Of a DNA stretch of 64,000 nucleotides, positions 31,531 through 46,200 are shown piece after piece. The position numbers and the translations under genes are program-made. The notes under the pieces are model-generated. The model saw only the letters and a list, made by a program, of their open reading frames with translations, did not search any database and had not been told where the DNA came from. Within the stretch, counting starts at the first letter, position 1. Every line of letters starts with the position of its first letter. The stretch is from Salvelinus alpinus (taxonomy: Eukaryota; Chordata; Actinopteri; Salmoniformes; Salmonidae), in contig NC_092087.1 in assembly GCF_045679555.1 (NCBI RefSeq), forward strand, positions 79,477,305-79,541,304. Direction: 5' to 3'.

Positions 31531-32116
31531 GATTGAGTGTAGTCTGGCCCAGGAGTGTGAAGGTGAACGGAAAGGCTCTGGAGCAACGAACCGCCCTTGC
31601 TGTCTCTGCCTGGCCGGTTCCCCTCTCTCCATTGGGATTCTCTGCCTCTAACCCTATTACAGGGGCTGAGTCACTGGCTTACTAGTGCTCTTCCATGCCG
31701 TCCCTAGGAGGGGTGCGTCTCTTGAGTGGGTTGAGTCACTGACGTGATCTTCCTGTCTGGGTTGGCGCCCCTCCTTGGGTTGTGCCGTGGCGGAGATCTT
31801 TGTGGGCTATACTCGACCTTGTCTCAGGATGGTAAGTTGGTGGTTGAAGGTATCCCTCTAGTGGTGTGGGGGCTGTGCTTTGGCAAAGTGGGTGGGGTTA
31901 TATCCTGCCTGTTTGGCCCTGTCCGGGGGTATCATCGGATGGGGCCACAGTGTCCCCTGACCCCTCCTGTCTGAGCCTCCAGTATTTATGCTGCAGTAGT
32001 TTATGTGTCGGTGTGCTAGGGTCAGTCTGTTATATCTGGAGTACTTCTCCTGTCTTATCCGGTGTCCTGTGTGAATTTAAGTATGCTCTCTCTCCTTGGG
32101 GGGGGGGGGGGGGGAG
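31531..32116 (+). repeat. Interspersed repeat with poly-G tract (unit 2)
   Basis: Unit 2 copy of the block described at 7597-8190; the G run is about 17 long. Confidence 0.5.
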
Positions 32117-32125
32117 TCACGTACT

Positions 32126-32505
32126 GTCACGTTCTGACCCTAGTTCTTTTGTTATTTCTTTGTTTCAGTGTGGTCAGGGCGTGAGTTGGGTGGGTTATCT
32201 ATGTTCGTTTTTCTATGTTTTTTTTTTTAGTTTGGCCTGGTATGATTCTCAATCAGAGGCAGATGTCGTTAGTTGTCTCTGATTTAGAATCATACTTAGG
32301 TAGCCTTTTCCACCTGGGTTTTGTGGGTGGTTATTTTCCGTTTCAGTGTTTTCACCATTCGGGACTGTTTCGGATTTCATTTTGTTTCACTTTGTTAGTT
32401 TGTCTTTTGTCGTATTCATTCTCATTAAAAGACATTATGGATACGTACCATGCTGCGCATTGGTCTGACATTTCTTCTCCCAACGAAGAACGTTACATGA
32501 ATACA
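32126..32505 (+). repeat. Hairpin-bearing repeat, forward copy (unit 2)
   Basis: Unit 2 copy of 8200-8620. One stem arm has a G-to-T change (CTCTGATTTAGAATCAT), weakening the pairing; the same change is in unit 3. Confidence 0.6.
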
Positions 32506-32621
32506 TGGAAAACTAAGTATATGTTGTTTTCTAGAGTACACGTACATAGTACGGTCTATCAGTATATACGTTAAGTTGTCTTTTTAAAAAACATATTGAT
32601 GAGTTAGTTAATTAAGGGGCT

Positions 32622-33130
32622 TCTTCTATAGAAATAGGTCAGGCCTCTTGCTTAATAGTACAAAGCAGATAATTCAATCAATGTTCTTACTGCTCCTAGA
32701 CTATTGCAAAATCATCTATATGAATGCAGCTGCCACTTCATTAAAGCCTTTAGATGCATTTGACCCTAGAGCACTTTGTTTTATTATGGGTGCAGGTTCA
32801 GTACACATCCCTGCATTCTCTATCGTAAAGTAGGCGACCCTCTTTGAGGTCACGTAGGTCAATTCGTTGCTCTCTTTGCCTTTATAAAGCTCTTTTACAT
32901 ACTGTAAACTCCCTCTGTAGCTAACAGTTACAATAACCATTAGATGTACGAGTCAGAGTTATCATACACAGTGTCAGGGATTGCTAACTCTTGAAATTCC
33001 TTTGGTCTGTACAGAGTTCGGTAAATCAGCTCTTTGCCCCTTACTTGTGGAATAATCTCCAAGCTTCTCTAAACATTGATGTTTTGGTGTCTCTAGGTTA
33101 ATTCAGACTGCTGAACGAGGCCTGTTACAA
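32622..33130 (+). pseudogene. LINE reverse transcriptase C-terminal remnant (unit 2)
   Basis: Unit 2 copy of 8690-9225. It lacks the short AAGATGCTGAATATAAAA stretch present just before it in unit 1 and carries a few substitutions shared with unit 3. Confidence 0.5.
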
Positions 33131-33153
33131 CTTACTATTATTAAAGGATTCGT

Positions 33154-33460
33154 ACCTTTAATAAAATACGAAACACTTGACGAAACAACAACACCGACAA
33201 ACGAACAGTCCTGTAAGGTGAACAGACAAAACAGAAAACAACCACCCACAAACACAGGTGGGAACAGGCTACCTAAGTATGGTTCTCAATCAGAGACAAC
33301 GATAGACAGCTGCCTCTGATTGAGAACCATACCAGGCCAAACACATAGAAATACAAAACAAGGACAACATAGAACACCAGACATAGAATGCCCACCCAAA
33401 CTCACGCCATGACCAACCAAAATAGAGACATAAAAAGGATCTCTACGGTCAGGGCGTGAC
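33154..33460 (-). repeat. Hairpin-bearing repeat, reverse copy (unit 2)
   Basis: Unit 2 copy of 9245-9551, with both stem arms intact. Confidence 0.6.
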
Positions 33461-34580
33461 ACCACCCCTCCCATGTGTTCCCAGGTACATATTTGGGAGC
33501 CCATATTCATTCAGGATGTAAGGCTTACTAGTTATGGCAAATGTTAGGAAAACTTGGTTGTTGTAACAAAACAAAAAAACAAAACAAAAAAACAGCAAAG
33601 TTTTATACTTTGACCACATCTTTTCACATACGTTTTATTTGGGTCTTTTTAATTTACTACGTTGTTTGGCTCCAGCCCTTGGAAGCTCGGTGCATGTACA
33701 AAGAAAAATAACACAATTCAACAATTGATGGATGGTGACAAAAATAATGACATTGCCAGTAGTCATGTTAAGGTTTTCAATGTTTTATTGGTGGAGTTGA
33801 TGGATTTGCATGTGGCTGTGCATTATATGGTGCCGGCATAGGAAAGAGGATCTGATCATGGCTATTGGTATTCTTGATCAAGTCTTGATCCAAAAAGACA
33901 CACAACTGTTATGGGGTTAATTCCACATTTGCTTGGTAGTGTATTATCATGGTATGAGACAACATAAATAATACAATTTAAGTAAAGTAAAAATAAACAA
34001 TATTATCCTAAATTGAGAGATGAATAAAAAATGTGTTGTCACATCAACATCATCAAAAATCTTTCACAATGTACCTGTTTTCAGTATAGAACGACATGTA
34101 TACAGATTATATTATTCAAGGTTTGAAATGAACACAATGAGAAGTGATTTTGTAACAACAGTTTTGAATGGGTAATTGTATCAAATATATATCATTGTAT
34201 GTTTTAATTAGCGCTCATATAAACTGTTTTCATCACTGCCTTGTAAACCCATTCTTGTAAGTTGGAGCTACTGTACGTGATTGTCTGGGGCTGCTGTACA
34301 GATTTGAGCACTTGCCAAGATGTTGACATTTCTGGGTATGTCTCACCTGTAACATGATAATAGTAAAGATTATGATGGTAATAATAATATTGTTATATTA
34401 TTTTTATAATAATAAAAATCTGTCAATCAACCATATGTCTTTCTTAAAAGCCTTTTTTTGCATCAGCAGTTGTCACAAAGCGTTTTAGAGATACCCAGTC
34501 TAAAAATCCAAGACCCATCAATGCATATGTCGAAGTACAGCCTCTAGGAAACACTCCCTAAAGTCATAAACATAGGATTA

Positions 34581-35904
34581 CAGTTTTTCTCAATTGCTAA
34601 AACACTAAAACCCATTGGCTGAAGACAGTTCTCAGTTGCCTGGACTCATTTAGCTAATTATGCAGTCTGTTGTCAATACCTTAAACCATTTCACATGGTA
34701 AAACACAATTTGCAGATCTCACGTAGACTTTTCAGCAAAACTCTAAACACATTCTCATTCTCAAAACACATTCTGCACTCTAATGCACATGTCATCCATA
34801 CTGGTAAACACAAGTGGCAACAATCAAATACAAATAGAGAACACATGTCATTGATTGAACACAACCACTTTAACATCAGTTTCCACCGAGCTGCTCAGGT
34901 AAGGGAATGGTTTAACATCAATGGGCAGTTTATGAACTTGTACCTCCCTCCATACTCGCCTTTCCTGAATCCGATTGAGGAGTTTTTCTCCTCTTGGAGA
35001 TGGAAAGTGTATGATAGACAACCCTACACCAGAGTAAATCTGCTGCAAGCCATGGATTTAGCCTGTGGTGATATAGGTGAGGAATCATGTCAGGGCTGGA
35101 TACGGCACACAAGAGGCTTCTTCCCCCGTTGCCTCAGGAGGGACAATATTGCTTGTGATGTCGACGAAGTGCTCTGGCCTGACCCAGCCCAAAGACAAGA
35201 AGAAGCACATTGATCACATGTTTACTCCTTTGATTTTTGTCCCTTTTAGTATTGTATACTGTAGTACAGTGCATTGTAGGCTGTATACTGTACAATGGAC
35301 AAATTGTATGGCCCTGAACATTGTGCTTTCCATTTATTAACAGTACTGACTGCTCAATAGATTTTGACTGGTTGCTGGTTCATATCAACCAAGAACAAGA
35401 ATTACAGTATCACAGAGACAAAGGACAAGTTTGTGAGATGCAGGGTACAGTACTGTAAAAATAGGGGTACAAAGGGGGAGGAAGAACAAAAAACTAAATT
35501 GCAAAGAGCAAAGCAGAGTAGTAATTTCTGATCAATCTTGAGCTACTATGATAGAACATGTTTTCGTTCATCAAAAGACAATGACGGAAAAATATGAATA
35601 TTTCTTTAGATTAAAAATGAACTTCTCCCTGAGAATTGTATGTTTTGAACAATGTGTTTTCTATTTTTCGGTGTATTGTTTACTGACTGCTTGAGAGTGT
35701 ATATCATTTTGATCACTTTGTTTATGATTTGAGAGCAGTGTTTGATTTTGAACACAGGTAAAACTGTTTTGAGGCGAATGTTTCATTTTGCGAGAGGAGT
35801 CAGAGGTTATGTAAATAGTGCTTGAAGATGAGGTTTTGGGTTTAATGTTTTCAGGAAATGGAGCAAGGTTTCAGAAATTGTGTTTTAGCAATTGAGAAAA
35901 ACTG
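34581..35904 (+). mobile_element. Tc1/IS630-like DNA transposon (unit 2)
   Basis: Unit 2 copy of the element at 10681-11991, 1324 bp, same ends and TA flanks. It has about 36 bp near 34808-34850 (CAAGTGGCAACAATCAAATA and following) that unit 1 lost. Confidence 0.85.
34695..35213 (+). pseudogene. DDE transposase C-terminal fragment (unit 2)
   Basis: A 172-residue open frame; only the last 105 or so residues (from F-H-R-A-A-Q-V-R-E-W-F) look like transposase, and the first part is chance frame from the deleted region. It has N-P-I-E-E-F-F where unit 1 has N-P-I-E-D-F-F. Confidence 0.7.
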
Positions 35905-36265
35905 TAATAATTCTCTAAAAATTGGATGTCATTGTCTTTAATAACTGTTGCAATACTAAACATTGAAACCTTGTTAAATATTTGTTACTTTGGTATATAT
36001 TGAGTGAAATGTTAAATGGTGGACTGACGTGTACCTGTTGGGGACCAAAATATTATTTCAAGACATTCTTTGAGGATGATTCTATGACAAATACAAGGGA
36101 CCAAAATATTATTCACTGAAATTCACTTGGGCTAAGTGACAATTTGAATCTCAAAAACAGACTTCAATAGTATATCACTGTAGTGAGTGTTATTAGACTC
36201 GGACATTCTCTCTCCCTCTCTGTCTGCCCCCTCTTTCTCGCCATCTCTTTCCCTCTCTCTCTCAG

Positions 36266-37957
36266 ACTCCCTCAGAGGAGACTTTTGGCTACAAGGAGCT
36301 TGTGGAGGCAGCTAAGACTGTGAAGCATATCCCTGTGGCTCTGTGCAGCGATAAGGAGGCATGGGCCAAACTCAGCATCGTGTCTGACGCTATCGCCATC
36401 TTCAGAAAGGTAAACTACTACACCACACCTTTCACTTTGTCCATCAGAAATCACCTGCTTGGCTCCCGTTACAACAACTTTGACAACAAATGTATGAGAA
36501 AATATCAACTGAAAAATGTGATCTATGTGTGTGTGTTCAGGCAGATAACCACCAAGACAACCTTCAGCTCTCTGAGACCAAGAAAGTGGAGGCGGACGGC
36601 CTTGCTCGCTTTATCACCATGAACGAGCTTCGCTACATCACCGAGTACAACCAAGTGGTAGTCACTGACCACAGCACTGTTCATCTACACCTTACACACT
36701 ACTCTATACAACAGCTATTCTATTAACAGTTATACCAGCCTTGTCATGATTACACCTTGGCATCACATCCTTGTATTATTAGCCTTTCATGTTCAGTCAT
36801 ATAACCAGACTATACCTACAGACAGTTAATGTACTGTCACAATCCTATTTTGATATCTATTTCCTATAGCTCTCTCTCTCTCCTCTCAGACAGCAGTGGG
36901 TCTGTTCCAGTCTGAGGTGAAGGCACACCTCCTGCTCTTCATCAACAGGGGGAGTGGTGACTATAAAGAGCTCAAGGACCGACTAGGAGCTCTGGCCCCA
37001 GAATTTGTTGGCGAGGTGAGAGCAGGCAAGCAGCAACTGGACCTGAAAAGAGCGACTGAACAAAATCTCTGTTATATCAGCCATTTGATTCAAATCTTGA
37101 GATAATGTCCCTAATCCCCTATTTGGAATCGGTTCTTTTGAATCAACTATTTAATTGAATCTTGAATTTAATATGTAAATTGGATCATTGGAGTCAGATG
37201 TTTTGAACTGCTCTGTGAACTGAGAAAACCCTTACCAAATGCAGGAGATAAGGAACTGCCCATCAACAAAATTCATATATATATTGAACTACTCGTCAAT
37301 AAAATCACAGATTTTAGTTTTAGTTTCTATTGTCAAACGTATTTGCTACTGTGTGCTCTACTGAATATTACCATGATTTATTTGCCACAGTTCCTGTTTG
37401 TGCTGGTACACGGGGTGAGGTCCAATGAGAAATCTCTGGGCTACTTCGGCCTGACTTCATGTGACCTTCCCCGCGTGGGCATTTACGACGGCGACTCAGA
37501 TATGAAGTGGCTCATGCCCGAGGGAGAGATCTCCACTGAGCGTGTGCGGGAATTCTGCCAGTCACTCATACTAGGCAATCTCAAGGTCAGAGGTCAAAAC
37601 AAACCTGAGTTCAAATAGTATTGGTTCTCTTTCAAATGCCTTTGAGGGTTGATTGAGCCTGCCTGGAGTGCCAGATGGACAGGGTTTGCACTTTTTGGAC
37701 TATTCTATTGGTTCCATTGTGCCAGGCAAGCTCAATTAAGAGCAGGTAAATACGTATTTGAAAGAAAACAAATACTATTTGAACCCATATCTATGGCGCA
37801 GTATACGTTTCAGTGGCTTTGATAATATGTAGAAAGAGGCAATAAATTATACTGTGTGGCCTCCATTTAATGTATCTATATTGCTTCTCAAAAACTTTTT
37901 TCATCTTTTTAGGAGGTGAAGCAGGCAGGAGAACCTGATCCTAAAACGGAGTTGTAA
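36266..37957 (+). CDS. erp27: erp27-like gene, last five coding exons (unit 2)
   Basis: Exons 36266-36409, 36541-36657, 36890-37015, 37391-37585, 37913-37957. Same phases, splice sites and K-T-E-L end as unit 1. Differences are few: exon 2 has L-A-R for L-V-R, and exon 3 has R-G-S-G for R-V-S-G. The latter confirms that GGGTGAGTGG in unit 1 is coding and not a splice donor. No upstream exons were recognised between the unit start and 36266. Confidence 0.78.
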
Positions 37958-38529
37958 AATAAACAAATAAAGGAATGTAAATACTTAGCTTTATGACAAT
38001 AATTGTGTCTTTTTTGGTCAGTATTGATTTCTGCCTGAATCTTATGTAGGCTATGTGTGAAAGAAGAATTGGAATCTGTCTTCAGAAAAAATAACAGTTG
38101 AGGATTTCAAATGCAATCGCAAAGAAACAACAAATACAATAGAATATGATGCAGTATATTACAATACAATACATATTTGTGTATTTACATGCAAATGCTA
38201 CATTTAAGTGCAGACCTGTGTTCAAATACATGTACAGGATATTTGAGTGTCTGGTATATAAAACACTTTTTCAAATACACAGCCCAAAACAATAACTTTT
38301 ATTTTTGTATTTGAATGGTTATTTGTAAAAACCAAATAGTCTGCCAAATTGTATTATTTGACAGTATTTTCAAATTCTTATGTAAATTCATGAGAGTATA
38401 TTTGAGTTTTTCAAATGCTTTAAGTGTATTTCCAAATATATTAAAAAAATTCAACTACTTATCTTTTGAAATAAAAGATCAGAATACTTACTTCGAATGT
38501 GTGAGCAATTAATTTAAATATTTTAAATA

Positions 38530-39596
<1,067 letters not shown>

Positions 39597-39630
39597 TAGT
39601 ATTTGAACCCAGATCTGATTAAGTTACGTA

Positions 39631-41268
39631 TAGTTGAAGTCGGAAGTTTACATACACCTTAGCCAAATACATTTAAACTCATTTTTCCACAATTCCTGAC
39701 ATTTAATCCTAGTAAAAAATTGCTGTTTTAGGTCAGTTAGGATCACCACTTTTTTTTAAGAATGTGAAATGTCAGAATAATAGTAGAGAAAATTATTTAT
39801 TTCAGCTTTTATTTCTTTCATCACATTCCCAGTGAGTCAGAAGTTTACATACACTCAATTAGTATTTGGTAGCATTGCCTTTAAATTGTTTAACTTGGGT
39901 CAAACGTTTCGGGTAGCCTTCCACAAGCTTCCCATAATAAGTTGGGTGAATTTTGGCCCATTCCTCCTGACAGAGCTGGTGTAACTGGGTCAGGTTTGTA
40001 GGCCTCCTTGCTCGCATGTGCTTTTTCAGTTCTGCCCACACATTTTCTATAGGATTGAGGTCAGGGCTTTGTGATGGCCATTCGAATACCTTGACTTTGT
40101 TGTCCTTAAGCCATTTTGCCAGAATTTGGAAGTATGCTTGGGGTCATTGTCCATTTGGAAGACCCATATGCGACCAAGCTTTAACTTCCGGACTGATGTC
40201 TTGAGATGCTGCTTCAATATATCCACATAATTTTCCTACCTCATTCTGCCATCTATTTTGTGAAGTGCAGCAGTCCCTCCTGCAGCAAAGCACCCCCACA
40301 ACATGATGCTGCGACCCCCGTGCTTCATGGTCGGGATGGTATTCTTCGGCTTGCAAGCCTCCCTATTTTTCCTCTAAACATGACGATGGTCATTATGGCC
40401 AAATAGTTCTATTTTTGTTTCATCAGACCAGAGGACATTTCTCCAAAAAGTACGATCTTTGTCCCCATGTGCAGTTGCAAAACATAGTCTGGCTTTTTTA
40501 TGGTGGTTTTGGAGCAGTGGCTTCCTCCTTGCTGAGCAGCCTTTCAGGTTATGTTGATATAGGACTCGTTTCACTGTGGACATAGATACTTTTGTACCTG
40601 TTTCCTCCAGCATCTTCACAAGGTCCTTTGCTGTTGTTCTGGGATTGATTTGCACTTTTCGCACCAAAGTACGTTCAACTCTAGGAGACAGAACGCGTCT
40701 CCTTCCTGAGCGGTATGATATTTGTGTGGTCCCATGGTGTTTATACTTGCATACTATTGTTTGTACAGATGAACGCGGTACCTTCAGGTCTTTGGAAATT
40801 GCTCCCAAGGATGAACTAGACTTGTGGAGGTCTACCATTTTTTTTCTGAGGTCTTGGCTGATTTCTTTTGATTTTCCCATAATGTCAAGCAAAGAGGCAC
40901 TGAGTTTGAAGGTAGGCCTTGAAATACATCCACAGGTACACCTCCAAATGAATCAAATTATGTCAATTAGCCCATCAGAAGCTTCTAATGCCATGACATC
41001 ATTTTATGGAATTTTCCAAGCTGTTTAAAGGCACAGTCAACTTAGTGTATGTAAACTTCTGACCCACTGGAATTGTGATACAGTGAATTATAAGTGAAAT
41101 AATCTGTCTGTAAACAATTGTTGGAAAAATGACTTGTGTCATGCACAAAGTAGATATCCTAACCGGCTTGCCAAAACTATACTTTGTAAACAAGAAATGT
41201 GTGGAATAGTTGAAAAACAAGTTTTAATGACTCCAACCTAAGTGTATGTAAACTTCCGACTTCAACTG
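39631..41268 (-). mobile_element. Sleeping-Beauty-type Tc1 transposon (unit 2)
   Basis: Unit 2 copy, 1638 bp, without the insertion. The outermost base of the left end is T instead of C (TAGTTGAAGTCGG), as in unit 3. Confidence 0.92.
39859..40880 (-). pseudogene. Sleeping-Beauty-type transposase (unit 2)
   Basis: Better preserved than unit 1. The first 168 residues (40880-40374) are open, covering the DNA-binding domain, linker, and the first catalytic Asp in W-S-D-E-T-K, ending at the same premature stop after H-R-H-V. The second catalytic region (D-N-D-P-K-H) and the W-A-E-L-K-K to T-K-Y terminus (40041-39859, stop intact) are separated by indels. Confidence 0.87.
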
Positions 41269-42588
41269 TACATGAAAGATCCAGACACTGTAGGCCAGCC
41301 TACAGCAGTGGAAGAGGGGAGTTAGTGCAGATTTCTAGACATTAAGGGCCGTACAATAAAGTAAAGAAGGATTGGAGCACTTGGGGTGAATATAAAAGAC
41401 CAGAAAAAAGACCAGATTATCTGACTGCTGTGCTGAAAGAAACAGGAGAAGAAAACAACACACCAAAGAGAAGGAAAAGTTGATCCAAATAAATTCCTTA
41501 AAAAGTGGATGGGAATTTTCAAGGCAAAGACTTGGAATTAAGGATAATTAGTAGGGATGGAGTGCCAAGCGGAAACATCAGACGGAATAGGGAAAATACT
41601 ACTTGGCATATGTTGAGTTTGAAAGGGCTGGAGATGGATGCATAGCTACAGTATCTAAACAGCTGCATTCGAGTGTCTGTGTTTGTGGATGTGTACTGCA
41701 ATCAAAGTTGAGACAACATTGGAAAAAATGCGTCCACAAAAGAGGGTAGACGATCAGAGGATGATGTGATGGGTTGTTGTCTTGTGTTTTATTTCATCCA
41801 CATGAGGGAGACATTTTATGGAGATAGTGGGCACCTTCTAGGGGATCACTGATGTCAAGTCGGTGACAATTGTTGGTCACCTCCTTTGAAAGTGTGTTGC
41901 ATTCTGGGGCTAAAACATTTCTGACGTGGGTCTATATGTCGACTGCATGAACTTGACAAAAGTAATGTGATCAAAGGTAATGAAGATTTGACTCCAAGTT
42001 TCTGCAGTTGCTCTTCACCAACCTCCTCCTGCATCCATCACCTGCATTGTGGGTGGCTCTATTGTCAACAAATCATTAGTGTTTTTGTTCTTTTTACATT
42101 ATAAAGGAAACCTTTTATAAACAATGGCAACATTGCCATGGTGATCTGAGCCTTGCTGTTGGAAAACAACATTAGTATCTGAATTTCGGTTGTCGCAGAT
42201 GCACCTCTCCTGACTTTACTTCTTGACTTTGGTCTACAGTCAGTTGCTTTAGCCCTACCACTCAAACGAGCCCTACTATATGTTTGCCTCTGAAAAATTA
42301 AAGACTCAGATCATCAAAAGCATATGTATGTGGTGTGTTTGCATAATTTGAGTGTTTAATTGGCGTCTGTCTGAATTCAGAATTTGTCAAAGATGTTGCA
42401 CTATGTGCAAATGAAACTGTTAATCATCTAATGTTGCTATGCTGAATGAAAAGAAGGCCGTGTAAAATAATGGTGCCTAACTGCTCATATAGCCTCTAAT
42501 CTTCAAATGAACCAAGTGAATTTTGTACAAGCAATAATTTAAATCGATCAATGAAGTGCCAAGACAAAATGTGTTTCCTACTTTAGAG

Positions 42589-42776
42589 CAGGGGTGTCAA
42601 ACTCATTCCATGGAGGGCCTAGTGTCTGTAGGTTTTTGTTTTTTCCTTTCAATTAAGACCTAGACAACTACTGTAGGTGAGGGGAGTAATTAGTGGCCTT
42701 AATTCAGCAATCAAGTACAAGGAAGGAGCGAAAACCCACAGACACTCAGCCCTCCGTGTAATGAGTTTGAAGTGTG
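42589..42776 (+). mobile_element. Short hAT MITE (unit 2)
   Basis: Unit 2 copy, 188 bp, with CTTTAGAG at 42581-42588 and 42777-42784. Confidence 0.88.
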
Positions 42777-43125
42777 CTTTAGAGTAAGGGCTGTCAAACC
42801 TGTCAGGAACTCAATTAGAGAATCAACCACACCTGAGTAAATTTCTGAATTCCAAATCAACCCCTAGCCCCTACACTTAGTCACTTATGGGCATTTGAAA
42901 TGATCAGATAGGTTAAAACAATATGTTAATTGCTTCACCTTGCCTTCTGATAGGCTAGATGCAATTGTGGCCATATTGCTTATCCCTATTCAATCTTTTA
43001 TGATTAACAGAAGTGTTTAGGCCAGGGTGTAGGATTTAGGGGTCAATTTGGAAATAGAAATGTAATGTAGTTCAGTGGCTGACAGCTGTCCTTAATTACC
43101 AACGACATTAGAAGGGTCTGGGATT

Positions 43126-43136
43126 CCTTTAAAAGG
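43126..43136 (+). promoter_or_regulatory. TATA-like box of the secreted repeat-protein gene (unit 2)
   Basis: Same CCTTTAAAAGG motif, 107 bp before the ATG at 43233. Confidence 0.35.
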
Positions 43137-43232
43137 AGCAACCAAAAGTCTGGTAGATATAGTAAAAGGGATATTCTGGTAGGACGTATGCCTACCATTA
43201 GTTCTGAATACTGGTGAGGTTCTGAGGGCAAA

Positions 43233-46200
43233 ATGGCCGTGTTGATTGGAATTGCTTTCAGGTAAGTTTTTAATAGTCTTGATTTAGTTTGTTTCCCTTG
43301 TCCTTCAGGTAGCTATGTTTATAACATACATTCTTTTTCCTAAAGAGTTTCTTGGCTTTGTTGCCTGCTAATTGGAGGGATAACGTGTTCTACATCAGAA
43401 GGTGAGTTCATTTCAAATAACAGCTACGTAGTTCCATAACCTTCAAAGGCTGGCATTTTAAATATTTTTTTTTACCTAGGTGATTGGTCTCCTGCACTGG
43501 GTTCTAATGCAGCATGGCTCTATGCAGGATCACTTAGGTCTCTAGGAAATGGCAATTATAAGTCTCCAGCAGTTCAAATGAAAGCGCAACAGAAACATCC
43601 GGCCTCCATCCTGCGGAAGGAACTGGCCCTCATGTCCCAGCAACCTCAGCAAGTGAGATATCAAGCTCAAATGCCCCAGAATCAACCAGCCACTGAACTT
43701 CAGAAGCAGAAGCAACTGACTGCCATGAACCAGCAAGTGTGGCATCCAGCTCAAATGCCCCTGCAGCAGAAGCAACCGACCGCCGTGCCCCAGCAAGTGT
43801 GGCATCCAGATCACATGCCCCTGCAGCACAAGCAACCAACCGCCAAGCCCCAGCAAGTGTGGCATCCAGCTCAAATGCCCCTGCAGCAGAAGCAACCGAC
43901 CGCCGTGCCCCAGCAAGTGTGGCATCCAGCTCAAATGCCCCTGCAGCAGAAGCAACCGACCGCCGTGCCCCAGCAAGTGTGGCATCCAGCTCAAATGCCC
44001 CTGCAGCAGAAGCAACCGACCGCCGTGCCCCAGCAAGTGTGGCATCCAGCTCAAATGCCCCTGCAGCAGAAGCAACCGACCGCCGTGCCCCAGCAAGTGT
44101 GGCATCCAGCTCAAATGCCCCTGCAGCAGAAGCAACCGACCGCCGTGCCCCAGCAAGTGTGGCATCCAGCTCAAATGCCCCTGCAGCAGAAGCAACCGAC
44201 CGCCGTGCCCCAGCAAGTGTGGCATCCAGCTCAAATGCCCCTGCAGCAGAAGCAACCGACCGCCGTGCCCCAGCAAGTGTGGCATCCAGCTCAAATGCCC
44301 CTGCAGCAGAAGCAACCGACCGCCGTGCCCCAGCAAGTGTGGCATCCAGCTCAAATGCCCCTGCAGCAGAAGCAACCGACCGCCGTGCCCCAGCAAGTGT
44401 GGCATCCAGCTCAAATGCCCCTGCAGCAGAAGCAACCGACCGCCGTGCCCCAGCAAGTGTGGCATCCAGCTCAAATGCCGCTGCAGCCGAAGCAACCTAC
44501 CGCCGTATCCCAGCAAGTGTGGCATCCAGCTCAAATGCCCCTGCAGCAGAAGCAACCGACCGCCGTGCCCCAGCAAGTGTGGCATCCAGCTCAAATGCCC
44601 CTGCAGCAGAAGCAACCGACCGCCGTGCCCCAGCAAGTGTGGCATCCAGCTCAAATGCCCCTGCAGCAGAAGCAACCGACCGCCGTGCCCCAGCAAGTGT
44701 GGCATCCAGCTCAAATGCCCCTGCAGCAGAAGCAACCTACCGCCGTGCCCCAGCAAGTGTGGCATCCAGCTCAAATGCCCCTGCAGCAGAAGCAACCTAC
44801 CGCCGTGCCCCAGCAAGTGTGGCATCCAGCTCAAATGCCCCTGCAGCAGAAGCAACCGACCGCCGTGCCCCAGCAAGTGTGGCATCCAGCTCAAATGCCC
44901 CTGCAGCAGAAGCAACCGACCGCCGTGCCCCAGCAAGTGTGGCATCCAGCTCACATGCCCCTGCAGCAGAAGCAACCGACCGCCGTGCCCCAGCAAGTGT
45001 GGCATCCAGCTCAAATGCCCCTGCAGCAGAAGCAACCGACCGCCGTGCCCCAGCAAGTGTGGCATCCAGCTCAAATGCCCTTGCAGCAGAAGCAACTGAC
45101 TGCCATGAACCAGCAAGTGTGGCATCCAGCTCAAATGCCCCTGCAGCAGAAGCAACCGACCGCCGTGCCCCAGCAAGTGTGGCATCCAGCGCAAATGCCC
45201 CTGCAGCAGAAGCAACCGACCGCCGTGCCCCAGCAAGTGTGGCATCCAGCTCAAATGCCGCTGCAGCAGAAGCAACCTACCGCCGTATCCCAGCAAGTGT
45301 GGCATCCAGCTCAAATGCCCCTGCAGCAGAAGCAACCGACCGCCGTGCCCCAGCAAGTGTGGCATCCAGCGCAAATGCCCTTGCAGCAGAAGCAACCGAC
45401 CGCCGTGCCCCAGCAAGTGTGGCATCCAGCTCAAATGCCCTTGCAGCAGAAGCAACCGACCGCCGTGCCCCAGCAAGTGTGGCATCCAGCTCAAATGCCC
45501 CTGCAGCAGAAGCAACCGACCGCCGTGCCCCAGCAAGTGTGGCATCCAGCTCAAATGCCCCTGCAGCAGAAGCAACCGACCGCCGTGCCCCAGCAAGTGT
45601 GGCATCCAGCTCAAATGCCCGTGCAGCAGAAGCAACCGACCGCCGTGCCCCAGCAAGTGTGGCATCCAGCTCAAATGCCCCTGCAGCTGAAGCAACAGCC
45701 CACTGAACCTCAGAAGCTGACGTCTATGCCCCAGCAAGTGTCGTATCGATCTAAAATGCTCCAGCTTCAAAATCATCTGGCTGCCATGCCACAGAAGCCT
45801 CTTATGTTGCATCCAGCTCAATTTCCCCAGCAGCAGCAGGAGCTGGCCGTCGAACCCCAGCAGCAGCAGGAGCTGGCCGTCGAACCCCAGCAGCAGCAGG
45901 AGCTGGCCGTCGAACCCCAGCAGCAGCAGGAGCTGGCCGTCGAACCCCAGCAGCAGCAGGAGCTGGCCGTCGAACCCCAGCAGCAGCAGGAGCTGGCCGT
46001 CGAACCCCAGCAGCAGCAGGAGCTGGCCGTCGAACCCCAGCAGGAGCTGGCCGTCGAACCCCAGCAGGAGCTGGCCGTCGAACCCCAGCAGGAGCTGGCC
46101 GTCGAACCCCAGCAGGAGCTGGCCGTCGAACCCCAGCAGCAGCAGGAGCTGGCCGTCGAACCCCAGCAAGTGACGTATCCAGCGTATGCCAGACGTATGC

